Notes under the pieces: generated by a model
Seen by the model: the letters and a program-made list of their open reading frames with translations, nothing else
What the model was told of the DNA's origin: nothing
Database searches by the model: none
NCBI RefSeq assembly: GCF_000720135.1
Contig: NZ_JOIU01000037.1
Location: forward strand, 1 to 64,000
Direction of reading: 5' to 3'
Origin: Streptomyces sp. NRRL S-1022
GTDB taxonomy: Bacteria; Actinomycetota; Actinomycetes; Streptomycetales; Streptomycetaceae
Length of the DNA: 64,000 nucleotides
Shown here: one piece after another, positions 1 to 7,147 of the stretch
Layout: each line of letters opens with the position of its first letter
Position numbering within the stretch: position 1 is the first letter of the stretch
Made by a program: the position numbers and the translations under genes

Positions 1-39
1 GGTGGGCGGGTGGGAAGGAACCGCCGACCCGGCGGAGCG

Positions 40-1839
40 TCACCGCATGCGGGTGGCCCACTCCTGCACCTTGGCGATCCGCTGCCGCAACTGCCCCGCC
101 GTCGCCTCCGCGCTCGGCGGCCCCCCGCACACCCGCCGCAGCTCGGTGTGGATCACCCCGTGCGGCTTGCCGCTCTGGTGGACGTACGCGCTGACCAGCG
201 TGTTGAGCCGCTTCCGCAGCTCCATCATCTCCTTGTGGCTGACCACCGGCCGCCGCTCGGCCGGCAGCTCCAGCAGGTCCGCCTCACTGTCCGGCTTCTT
301 CCGGCTGTGCGCGATCTGCCGTGCCTGCCGCTTCTGCAGCAGCAGCTGCACCTGGTCCGGCTCCAGCAGCCCCGGGATCCCGAGGTAGTCCTGCTCCTCC
401 TCGCTGCCCGGGTGCGCCTGCATGCCGAACTCGGCACCGTCGTACAGCACCCGGTCGAACACGGCGTCGGACTCCAGCGCCTCGAACGGCAGCATGTCCT
501 GTTCGCCGGTGTCCTCGTCCTGCTCCTTGTTCGCCTCCTCCATCTCCTTCTCGGATTCGGCGTACGGGTCCTCCTCGCCCTCTTTCTTCGGCTTGTCGAG
601 GGCGTGGTCCCGCTCCTTCTCCATCTCGTTGGCGAAGGTCAGCAGGTCGGGCACGGTCGGCAGGAACACGGACGCGGTCTCGCCCCGCCGCCGGGACCGT
701 ACGAAGCGCCCGACGGCCTGCGCGAAGAACAGGGGCGTCGAGATGGTGGTGGCGTACACGCCGACCGCCAGCCGCGGTACGTCGACGCCCTCGGACACCA
801 TCCGCACCGCGACCATCCACCGGTCGTCACTCGCGCTGAAGTCGTCGATCCGCTTCGAGGCCCCGGTGTCGTCGGAGAGGACGAGCGTCGCCTTCGTACC
901 GGTGATCTCCCGGATCAGCTTGGCGTACGCCCGCGCGGAGTCCTGGTCGGAGGCGATGACGAGCGCACCGGCGTCGGGGATGGCCTTGCGGACCTCGGTC
1001 AGCCGCTGGTCGGCGGCGCGCAGCACGCTCGGCATCCAGTCGCCGCGCGGGTCGAGGGCCGTACGCCAGGCCTGGCTGATCGCGTCCTTGGTCATCGGCT
1101 CGCCGAGCCGCGCGGCGACCTCGTCACCGGCCTTGGTCCGCCAGCGCATGTTGCCGCTGTAGGAGAGGAAGATGACGGGGCGGACGACCCCGTCCGCCAG
1201 GGCGGACCCGTAGCCGTAGGTGTAGTCGGCGGCGGACCGCCGGATCCCGGCGTTGTCCTCCTCGTACGTCACGAAGGGGATGGGGTTGGTGTCGGACCGG
1301 AACGGCGTACCGGTCAGCGCGAGCCGCCGCGTGGCCGGTTCGAAGGCCTCCAGACACGCCTCGCCCCAGGACTTGGAGTCACCGGCGTGGTGGATCTCGT
1401 CCAGGATGACGAGGGTCTTGCGCTGCTCGACCCGGTTGCGGTGCAGCATCGGGCGCACGCCCACACCGGCGTACGTCACGGCGACCCCGTCGTACTCCCG
1501 GCCGAGCGGCCCCGCGCTGTACTCGGGGTCGAGCTTGATCCCTATCCGGGCGGCCGCCTCCGCCCACTGCTTCTTCAGGTGCTCGGTGGGCGCGACCACG
1601 GTCACCTGCTGCACCACGTGGTGGTGCAGCAGCCAGGAGGCGAGCGTCAGCGCGAAGGTCGTCTTGCCGGCGCCGGGCGTGGCGACGGCGAGGAAGTCAC
1701 GCGGCTGCTCCTGGATGTACTTCTCCATCGCGCCCTGCTGCCAGGCACGCAGCTTGCTGGCGGTACCCCACGGGGCCCGGCCCGGGAAGGCGGGCGAGAG
1801 GTGGTGCGAGTGAGCGGTGGAGGCTGCTGAAGTAGACAT
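40..1839 (-). CDS. DEAD/DEAH-box (SF2) helicase
   Basis: Superfamily 2 helicase of about 599 residues, probably DNA-acting. The N-terminal half holds a Walker A motif (ATPGAGKTT), a DEIH box (LVILDEIHHAGD) and motif III (ALTGTPFRSD). A second RecA-like lobe contains QAVGRFVR. The pattern resembles bacterial RadD/XPB-like helicases. After the helicase core comes a strongly acidic Lys/Glu/Asp-rich linker, then a basic C-terminal segment. The frame stays open to a GTG at 1947, but I prefer the ATG at 1839, where the conserved part begins shortly afterwards. A GGAGGG lies about 18 bases upstream, which is far for a ribosome site, so the start is uncertain. The gene is monocistronic as far as the window shows. 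The substrate cannot be inferred. Confidence 0.85.
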   Translation of the reverse strand: MSTSAASTAHSHHLSPAFPGRAPWGTASKLRAWQQGAMEKYIQEQPRDFLAVATPGAGKTTFALTLASWLLHHHVVQQVTVVAPTEHLKKQWAEAAARIGIKLDPEYSAGPLGREYDGVAVTYAGVGVRPMLHRNRVEQRKTLVILDEIHHAGDSKSWGEACLEAFEPATRRLALTGTPFRSDTNPIPFVTYEEDNAGIRRSAADYTYGYGSALADGVVRPVIFLSYSGNMRWRTKAGDEVAARLGEPMTKDAISQAWRTALDPRGDWMPSVLRAADQRLTEVRKAIPDAGALVIASDQDSARAYAKLIREITGTKATLVLSDDTGASKRIDDFSASDDRWMVAVRMVSEGVDVPRLAVGVYATTISTPLFFAQAVGRFVRSRRRGETASVFLPTVPDLLTFANEMEKERDHALDKPKKEGEEDPYAESEKEMEEANKEQDEDTGEQDMLPFEALESDAVFDRVLYDGAEFGMQAHPGSEEEQDYLGIPGLLEPDQVQLLLQKRQARQIAHSRKKPDSEADLLELPAERRPVVSHKEMMELRKRLNTLVSAYVHQSGKPHGVIHTELRRVCGGPPSAEATAGQLRQRIAKVQEWATRMR

Positions 1840-2052
1840 GTGTGTGGGCCCGAAGGGCCCTCCGTTGGAGGTGGTGGCGGGTGACGGGCGGGCGGTAGTC
1901 ACGGTCTCCGTGCGGGGTAGGGCGGCTACGTATGACAACCGGGCCACCCTACCGGCGCCGCCGTGCCGTCAACGCGCGAACGAGGCCGGGTCGCCCTCGG
2001 GTGGGAGGCACGTCACAGCAGCCGCACGGACCCCGCCGTCACCGACCGTGAC

Positions 2053-3501
2053 TCAGCGCGCAGGCGCACGCTCGCGCAGGCGCCGCGTCACCCAGGCCCC
2101 CACCAGCGCGACCGCCGCCATCGGCAGGAAGACGGCGGCGAAGGCGGCGGGGTGCCCGCTGCCGGCCGCCGAGGCCGTGGGGGCCGCCGTACTGCCGCCG
2201 CCCAGGGCCGCGAAGGCCGCGCCGGTCGCCGCCAGCAGGACGACGTTGGCGAGGGCGTCGGAGATCTGGAGCGCGGCCGAGTTCGAGCCGGCCTCCTCGG
2301 GGGCGGACAGCTGGAGCAGCAGCACGCTGGTGGAGGAGATCACCAGTCCCATGCCGAAGCAGCCGACACCCCAGGCGACGGCCACGGTCCACACCGGCAC
2401 GGCGTGCACGAGCACACTCGGCGCGGTGACGATCGCGATGGCGACCAGCACCATCCCGATGGTCATCAGCCGCTCCCGGTACGGCGCCATGCGCGCCCGG
2501 GACTGTGCGAACGAGCCCAGCGCCCAGGTCACGCCGCCGGCCGCCAGCGACAAGCCGGCGAGGGTCGGCGACAGGCCGCGCTGGGTGACCAGCATCAGCG
2601 GCACGAACGATTCGGCGGCGACGAAGGAACCGGCGGCCAGGCCGCGCAGCAGCACGACGGAGGGCAGGCCGCGGGCGGCCCGGTAGGTGCCGCGGGGCAG
2701 CAGTCCGAGCACGGCGGGCACGAGGAAGGCGGCACCGGCCAGCCCCGGCACCAGGGAGAGGGGGCGCAGGTCCTGGGCGGCGTACTGGAGGAGCCCGGCG
2801 CCCAGCGAGATGCCGAGCGCGAGCCGGATCCGCCGCCGGTCGAAGGAGCCGGCGCCGGCCTCCTCGTCCACCGGGCCCGACGCCCTGCGCCGTATCTGGG
2901 GCAGGGCGAGGGCGAGCGGGAACACGACGAGGACCGGGATGCCGAGGAACACCCAGCGCCAGCCGAGGTGCTCGGTGACGGTGCCGGCGGCGAGGGGGCC
3001 GACGATGGACGGTACGACCCAGCCGGCCGCGAAGGACGCCATGATCGCGGGGCGTAGCCGATCGGGGTAGGCGCGGCCGACGACGACGTACAGCGCCACG
3101 ATGACCAGTCCGCCGCCCAGCCCCTGCACGGCCCGTCCGAGGATGAACACCCACATGACCTGCGCGGTCCCGGCGACGACGAGCCCCGCCGCGAAGGCGC
3201 CGATACCCGTGGTGAGAGCGCCCAGGGGACCTCGCCGGTCGGACCACTGCCCGGCGAGCACCATCCCGAACAGGCTGGTCGTGAAGTACCCGGAGAACGC
3301 GAACGCGTACAGCGCCAGTCCGTCCAGCTCTCGCGCGGCCACCGGCATCGCCGTCCCCACGGCGGTCGCCTCGAAGGCGATGAGCACCACGACGGACACG
3401 ATCCCGACACTCAGCGCCCGGTACGCCCTGCTCAGCACACCGCCGTCCTGCTCGACGGACGGATCGAGGACAGCGGGCTCACGGGATCCAAGGGCACTCA
3501 T
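2053..3501 (-). CDS. MFS transporter, probable drug/H+ antiporter
   Basis: Membrane protein of 482 residues with 12 to 14 hydrophobic helices. The loop after helix 2 reads GQWSDRRGPLGAL, the MFS motif A (D-R-R-G). The region near helix 4 reads GRAVQGLGGGLVIV, which resembles the motif of the multidrug antiporter branch. It is probably a proton-driven efflux pump in the cytoplasmic membrane; the substrate is unknown. The ATG at 3501 is chosen because the frame upstream of it is non-conserved and overlaps the tRNA-like region. Two perfect 12-base tandem repeats lie about 70 bases upstream (see the separate entry). Confidence 0.85.
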   Translation of the reverse strand: MSALGSREPAVLDPSVEQDGGVLSRAYRALSVGIVSVVVLIAFEATAVGTAMPVAARELDGLALYAFAFSGYFTTSLFGMVLAGQWSDRRGPLGALTTGIGAFAAGLVVAGTAQVMWVFILGRAVQGLGGGLVIVALYVVVGRAYPDRLRPAIMASFAAGWVVPSIVGPLAAGTVTEHLGWRWVFLGIPVLVVFPLALALPQIRRRASGPVDEEAGAGSFDRRRIRLALGISLGAGLLQYAAQDLRPLSLVPGLAGAAFLVPAVLGLLPRGTYRAARGLPSVVLLRGLAAGSFVAAESFVPLMLVTQRGLSPTLAGLSLAAGGVTWALGSFAQSRARMAPYRERLMTIGMVLVAIAIVTAPSVLVHAVPVWTVAVAWGVGCFGMGLVISSTSVLLLQLSAPEEAGSNSAALQISDALANVVLLAATGAAFAALGGGSTAAPTASAAGSGHPAAFAAVFLPMAAVALVGAWVTRRLRERAPAR

Positions 3502-3569
3502 GCCCGTCAGAGTAAGCCGCGTTCCCCTCTTTGACCCCTGTCGGAAGTCCGACCCCGGACTACGCCCTT

Positions 3570-3593
3570 GGTCGTACACACGGTCGTACACAC
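3570..3593. promoter_or_regulatory. Tandem 12-bp repeat upstream of the MFS gene
   Basis: The unit GGTCGTACACAC occurs twice head to tail without a spacer, 69 to 92 bases upstream of the MFS start. This is a plausible regulator site or promoter-proximal element. No regulator gene is adjacent, and the identity of any binding protein is unknown. Confidence 0.35.
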
Positions 3594-3690
3594 ACCCCGC
3601 TTCATGAACGGCGTATGGCAGTCCCGTTGCAGCACCCCCGCCCCCCTTGAGCCCCTCGGAGCCCGGCCCGTACGTTCTTCTCACGAACAC

Positions 3691-3788
3691 GGCCGTGTGC
3701 CCGAGTGGTTCAGGGACTCGCCCGCGCTGCATCCAACAGCGAGCTCCGCTCGCGGGGAGTCACGTGGGTCCGATCCCCACCACGGCCG
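3691..3788 (+). pseudogene. Degenerate tRNA-Cys-like sequence with an insertion in the anticodon arm
   Basis: This copy shares the acceptor stem (GGCCGTG / CACGGCC), the D-arm and most of the T-stem with the tRNA-Cys that begins 19 bases downstream. Its centre is about 26 bases longer. The hairpin CGCTG-CATCCAA-CAGCG is present, but position 33 of that loop would be A instead of the nearly universal U. A second small hairpin resembles a long variable arm. The T-loop reads TCCGATC instead of TTCGATT. I read it as a decayed duplicate of tRNA-Cys. A functional tRNA of unusual shape is less likely but not excluded. Confidence 0.55.
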
Positions 3789-3806
3789 AGAGCAACAACC
3801 GAACAC

Positions 3807-3878
3807 GGCCGTGTGCCCGAGTGGTTTAGGGACTCGCCTGCAAAGCGAGTTACGTGGGTTCGATTCCCGCCACGGCCT
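3807..3878 (+). tRNA. tRNA-Cys (anticodon GCA)
   Basis: The cloverleaf is complete: 7-bp acceptor GGCCGTG/CACGGCC, D-arm CCC...GGG, anticodon stem CTCGC/GCGAG with loop CTGCAAA (anticodon GCA), variable TTAC, and T-arm GTGGG-TTCGATT-CCCGC. The discriminator base is U, as expected for tRNA-Cys. CCA is not encoded. A strong hairpin follows at 3902. Confidence 0.93.
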
Positions 3879-3901
3879 CCGAAGCCCGAACCAGGGCGAT
3901 A

Positions 3902-3935
3902 CGAAAGGGCGGCACCCAGGGGTGCCGCCCTTTCG
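3902..3935. terminator. Intrinsic terminator, probably bidirectional
   Basis: A 15-bp perfect stem (CGAAAGGGCGGCACC and its complement) closes a 4-base loop. It lies between tRNA-Cys on the plus strand and the end of the minus-strand gene at 3946. The A-rich 5' arm base and T-rich 3' arm base give short U-tracts in both directions. Confidence 0.75.
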
Positions 3936-3945
3936 CTCGTCCGAG

Positions 3946-4450
3946 TCAGCGGGTACCCGGCAATCGGTTCAGGTTCCGAGGGTCCACGTCGTCCAGATCC
4001 TGGGGCTGCACGAAACCGTCGCCGTCGGCAACTCCCGTCCGCTGCGCCACATCCCCGGTGTCGACCTCACGGAGGGACCCGTTTCTGGTGCGCTGCCAGT
4101 ACTTCCCCTCGGCGTCACGGAAGGCAACGCTGACGCCGACGACGTGCTCCATGACCTGCGCGGCATAGGGGACCGCGTCCACGTACGCGCTGGCGATCAC
4201 GGGTTCGGGCGTGGGCGGGAGGATGACACGATCCTGCCAGTGAATCGGGCGATCGCTGAAGTCGACCCAGACGAAGATCCTGACCTCGTAAACGGGTAGA
4301 CGTGAGCTGTTGACCAAGTGAATGTCGGGAAAGAAGTCCTCGCGTCTGTAAGCCACGCTGGTCACCAGGAGGTCCGGGCGTCGCGGCTGCCAGTGCTGCC
4401 CATGTCCCCACGGCGCCGGCCCACGCGGCGAGATCTGCACTCGCCGGCAT
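3946..4450 (-). pseudogene. Small hypothetical protein, apparently frameshifted
   Basis: The best start is the ATG at 4450, preceded by GGAGGGCTG. It opens a reading frame starting MPASADLAAWAGAVGTW, a short hydrophobic N-terminus. That frame then turns into an arginine-rich nonsense-like sequence. The neighbouring frame carries the plausible protein body, from RRPDLLVTSVAYRR through LVNSSRLPVYEVRIFVWVDF to the stop at 3946. Joining the two needs a +1 shift near 4375-4385. The joined product would be about 165 residues, with an N-terminal hydrophobic stretch and a beta-rich domain. I do not recognise its function. Either one base has been inserted (mutation or sequencing error) or the shorter GTG-started frame from 4440 is used without a visible ribosome site. 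Confidence 0.55.
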
Positions 4451-4505
4451 CAGCCCTCCGTCGGGTGGCACCCCGTGCGGGATGCCGACCCTTCCGTTCG
4501 TCGCT

Positions 4506-4715
4506 TCAGCTGCGGGAGGCGTACGAGACGAAGTCCGTCCAGGCGCGCGATGCAACCGCGAGCTGCGGGCCGGCGAGGGACTTCGAGTCGCGGATGTGCA
4601 CCGTGCGGGGAGTGGTGGCCACCTCGACGCAGGACTCGCCGTTGGTGCCGCTGCTGTAGCTGCTCTTGAACCACGCCAGTTCGGAGGGGTGCCCGGCGGA
4701 GGCCTCGCGCGTCAT
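4506..4715 (-). CDS. DUF397 domain protein
   Basis: Small protein of 69 residues with the DUF397 signature: LAWFKSSYS, then ESCVEVA, then VHIRDSK. In Streptomyces, DUF397 genes are very common partners of Scr1-family helix-turn-helix regulators, and that is the arrangement here. Its ATG overlaps the stop of the upstream regulator (ATGA), so the two are probably translationally coupled. Known family members with the BldB/WhiJ-type pairing modulate development or antibiotic production. No specific role can be assigned here. Confidence 0.9.
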   Translation of the reverse strand: MTREASAGHPSELAWFKSSYSSGTNGESCVEVATTPRTVHIRDSKSLAGPQLAVASRAWTDFVSYASRS

Positions 4716-5587
4716 GTCTCTCCCAGCAGTTTCTGGATGAAGGCGAGCGACTCCCGCGGTGGGAGAGCTTGCGCCCTGATCGTGCCGTACTGCAACTCCA
4801 GGATGCGGAGCTGCTTCGCGTCGGAGACGGGCCGGCCGTTGAACAGGCCGTCGGAGCGGCCCACCACCTTGCCGTCCGAGAACTTCAGCAGCTCGATCTT
4901 TCCGTCGAGTCCCGGGTGGGCGTCCGTGTCCGTCGGCATGACCTGGAGCGAGACGTTGTTCAACTGCCCCACTCCCAACAGGTGTTCGAGCTGCCGTTGC
5001 CACACCATTGTGCCTCCGACCCGGCGGCGCAGCGATGCTTCTTCCAGGACGAAGTGGATGGACGGGGCCGGTGTGCGTTCGAAGACCGACCGCCGGGCCA
5101 GTCGAGCGGCCACCATGCGGTCCACGTCGTCCGGCGAGTACGGCGGCTGCGCCGCCTCGATCAGGGCCCGGGCGTGCTGCGGTGTCTGCAAGAGCCCGTG
5201 GACGCTGTTGCACTCGTAGACGCCGATCTCGACGGCCTTGGCCTCCAGCTCCGCCAAGGCCCGCACCTTCTTCGGGTAGCGGACCTTCTGTACGTCCTCC
5301 TTCATCGCCGAGAGCAGGCCGCCGGCCCGCAGGACGTCGTCGGCCTTGTCCAGGTACTCGGGCCTGGGGATCCGCTGTCCGCTCTCGATCTTGTAGATCA
5401 TGTCCTCGCCGTAGCCGACGGCCTTGGCGAAGTCGCCGGCCCGCATGCCCACGGCTTCCCGGCGCAGTTTCAGCTGCCGTCCGACCGTGGTGATGACGGC
5501 GACGCCCCACTCGTCGTCCGGGTCCACCTCCCAGCCCCGCTCGCTCACCTCGTCCTTGAGCGGCTCCGCCTCCACGCCGACCGTCAT
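4712..5587 (-). CDS. Scr1/WhiJ-type helix-turn-helix regulator
   Basis: Protein of 291 residues. The Xre-type HTH lies at about residues 35-95 (GRQLKLRREAVGMRAGDFAKAVG, then MIYKIESGQRIP). It is followed by the long DUF5753-type C-terminal domain typical of Streptomyces WhiJ-like regulators, with LLQTPQHARAL, RMVAARLARR and LEEASLRRRVGG. The ATG at 5587 has GGAGGGG seven bases upstream. It forms a two-gene unit with the DUF397 gene. Such pairs usually act as DNA-binding protein plus small partner; the targets are unknown. Confidence 0.88.
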   Translation of the reverse strand: MTVGVEAEPLKDEVSERGWEVDPDDEWGVAVITTVGRQLKLRREAVGMRAGDFAKAVGYGEDMIYKIESGQRIPRPEYLDKADDVLRAGGLLSAMKEDVQKVRYPKKVRALAELEAKAVEIGVYECNSVHGLLQTPQHARALIEAAQPPYSPDDVDRMVAARLARRSVFERTPAPSIHFVLEEASLRRRVGGTMVWQRQLEHLLGVGQLNNVSLQVMPTDTDAHPGLDGKIELLKFSDGKVVGRSDGLFNGRPVSDAKQLRILELQYGTIRAQALPPRESLAFIQKLLGET

Positions 5588-5693
5588 TCGCGCCCCTCCG
5601 TCACCGTGCGTGCCGACACCGTCACGCCTCACGGTAGGGCGGTGCGGCCACGCTGAGTGACCGGAACCCGGAAATGCACCGGGACGAGGTGCC

Positions 5694-6851
5694 TCAGAAC
5701 AGCCCGCCCGCCTCGTCCTGGAACAGATCCGTCCAGTAGTGCCAGGTGGTGTCCGGGAAAGTGCCCGTGGGGTCGAGGGTGTTCAGGGTGTGGATCATGG
5801 CGGCGACCAGGTGGTCGTAGGCGTGGGTGGCCAGTTCACGGCCCAGGTGGGTGTCGATCGTGCGCTCGTGGTGGATGAGCCAGAGGGTGAAGGCCAGGGT
5901 GGAGACGTCGGTGTTGAGGGGGTGGAGGGACGCCTCGGGCTCGTCGAAGGTGAGGACCGCGCCCGTCCGGCCGTCGACCACCAGGCTGGTCTCCTCCAGG
6001 AGGTGGCCCAGGCGGATCAGGTGGTCGCAGTGGGCCGGGAGCCGGCCGAGGGGGTACTCGGGGCGTTCCTCGGTGAAGTACTCGCGCAGCGTCGGCAGCG
6101 GGACGTCCGTGTCGGCTCGGAAGAAGACCGTCTCCTCCGGCAGTCCCGTCTCGCGCAGGAAGCGGCGGGTCGGCTCGTGGGTGAGCGTCGCCGGGAAGTC
6201 GACCTCCTCGAAGCGGGCCACCCGGCCCTGCCCGAACTCCTGCTCCAGGAGGCGCGCGGGGACGTCGAGGGTGAGGCCCGAGGCCGTGCCGGGGCCGGCG
6301 ACGAGGGAGAGCGGGCGGATCAGGGCGGCCGCCTTCCAGTACGGCGGGACCCGGCCGTCCGTGCCCTCCGCGAAGAGGGTGAGGAGACGGCGGGAGGCCT
6401 CGGCCGCCGTCCTGGGGCCGTACTGGCCCGCCAGGGAGGCGAAACGGCCGCGCAGGCCCGCCAGTTCCTCGGTGACCGCGGCGAAGCGCAGCAGCGTGGT
6501 CAGGGAGGGTGCGAAGGGGCGGGCGCCGGACGGGTCGAAGAGGTAGGCCGTGGTCAGCTCGCCGGTGGCGCCGTCGAGCAGGATCGACTCGCGCTCCATG
6601 CCGGCGGGGGTGAGGAGTTCACCTATCACCAGGCGGCCGCGCAGTTCCTCGGCCAGGCCGAAGGGGCCCTCGGCCGCGTCGGCGAGCGTGCGCAGGCCGT
6701 GGGTGCGCAGCGGGGAGAAGGTGAGCAGGTCGGTCTCGGCGGGCAGGCCGGTGCCCGTGAGCAGGCCGCGGGTCGGCGTGTGCGTGACGAGCCGGTCCAG
6801 CTCCGCCTCGGTCAGCGTGATCACCGGTACTCCGGCGTCGGTCGTGCTCAT
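5694..6851 (-). CDS. SUKH-4-like protein with two tandem domains
   Basis: Protein of 385 residues made of two related halves. Each begins with a T-R-x-L-L/F-x-x-T-G-L-P-x-E-T signature (TRGLLTGTGLPAET near residue 25 and TRRFLRETGLPEET near residue 225). Both later contain LGxLxxETSLVVDGRTGAVLTFDE-like or GRLVIGELLT segments. This matches the SUKH-4 group of the SUKH superfamily, whose members are often immunity proteins against polymorphic toxins, though many in Streptomyces have no known toxin partner. No toxin gene is visible nearby. It is predicted cytosolic and lacks a signal peptide. The ATG at 6851 has a GGGGGAG ribosome site. Confidence 0.75.
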   Translation of the reverse strand: MSTTDAGVPVITLTEAELDRLVTHTPTRGLLTGTGLPAETDLLTFSPLRTHGLRTLADAAEGPFGLAEELRGRLVIGELLTPAGMERESILLDGATGELTTAYLFDPSGARPFAPSLTTLLRFAAVTEELAGLRGRFASLAGQYGPRTAAEASRRLLTLFAEGTDGRVPPYWKAAALIRPLSLVAGPGTASGLTLDVPARLLEQEFGQGRVARFEEVDFPATLTHEPTRRFLRETGLPEETVFFRADTDVPLPTLREYFTEERPEYPLGRLPAHCDHLIRLGHLLEETSLVVDGRTGAVLTFDEPEASLHPLNTDVSTLAFTLWLIHHERTIDTHLGRELATHAYDHLVAAMIHTLNTLDPTGTFPDTTWHYWTDLFQDEAGGLF

Positions 6852-7018
6852 CGCTCCCCCGCGATCTTCCCCGTGCGTGACGGGCCGGCGCACACCGTCG
6901 TACGCGGTCCCCGGGCAGGTGCCCCCACCGCTCAGCACACTACGCCGCCCCACTGACAACGGCCCTCACGAGGGAAGACGCCGAGCGACGCCGGCCCGTT
7001 GCCCGTCCGTGGGGATCG

Positions 7019-7147
7019 CTAGGTGAAGTAGATCCCGCCCAGCACGACGGCCAGCGCCGCCACCGCGAACACCAGGATCCACAGGGCCAGCTTGCCCACT
7101 CCGGGCGGTGGTTCGTAGCGGTGCTCGTCGGGCGGCGGTGTGCTCAT
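7019..7147 (-). CDS. Small single-pass membrane protein
   Basis: Peptide of 42 residues: a hydrophilic Pro-rich N-terminus (MSTPPPDEHRYEPPPG) followed by one transmembrane helix (LALWILVFAVAALAVVLGGIY). Its ATG overlaps the stop codon of the xanthine dehydrogenase large-subunit gene (ATGA). It is therefore the last cistron of that operon and is probably made in coupled fashion. The function is unknown. It could tether or assist the hydroxylase complex at the membrane, which is inference from position only. Confidence 0.75.
   Translation of the reverse strand: MSTPPPDEHRYEPPPGVGKLALWILVFAVAALAVVLGGIYFT

Noticed and set aside
3691..3788. Selenocysteine tRNA
   Set aside because: The length of 98 bases fits, but there is no UCA anticodon, no extended acceptor stem, and it is nearly identical to the neighbouring tRNA-Cys.
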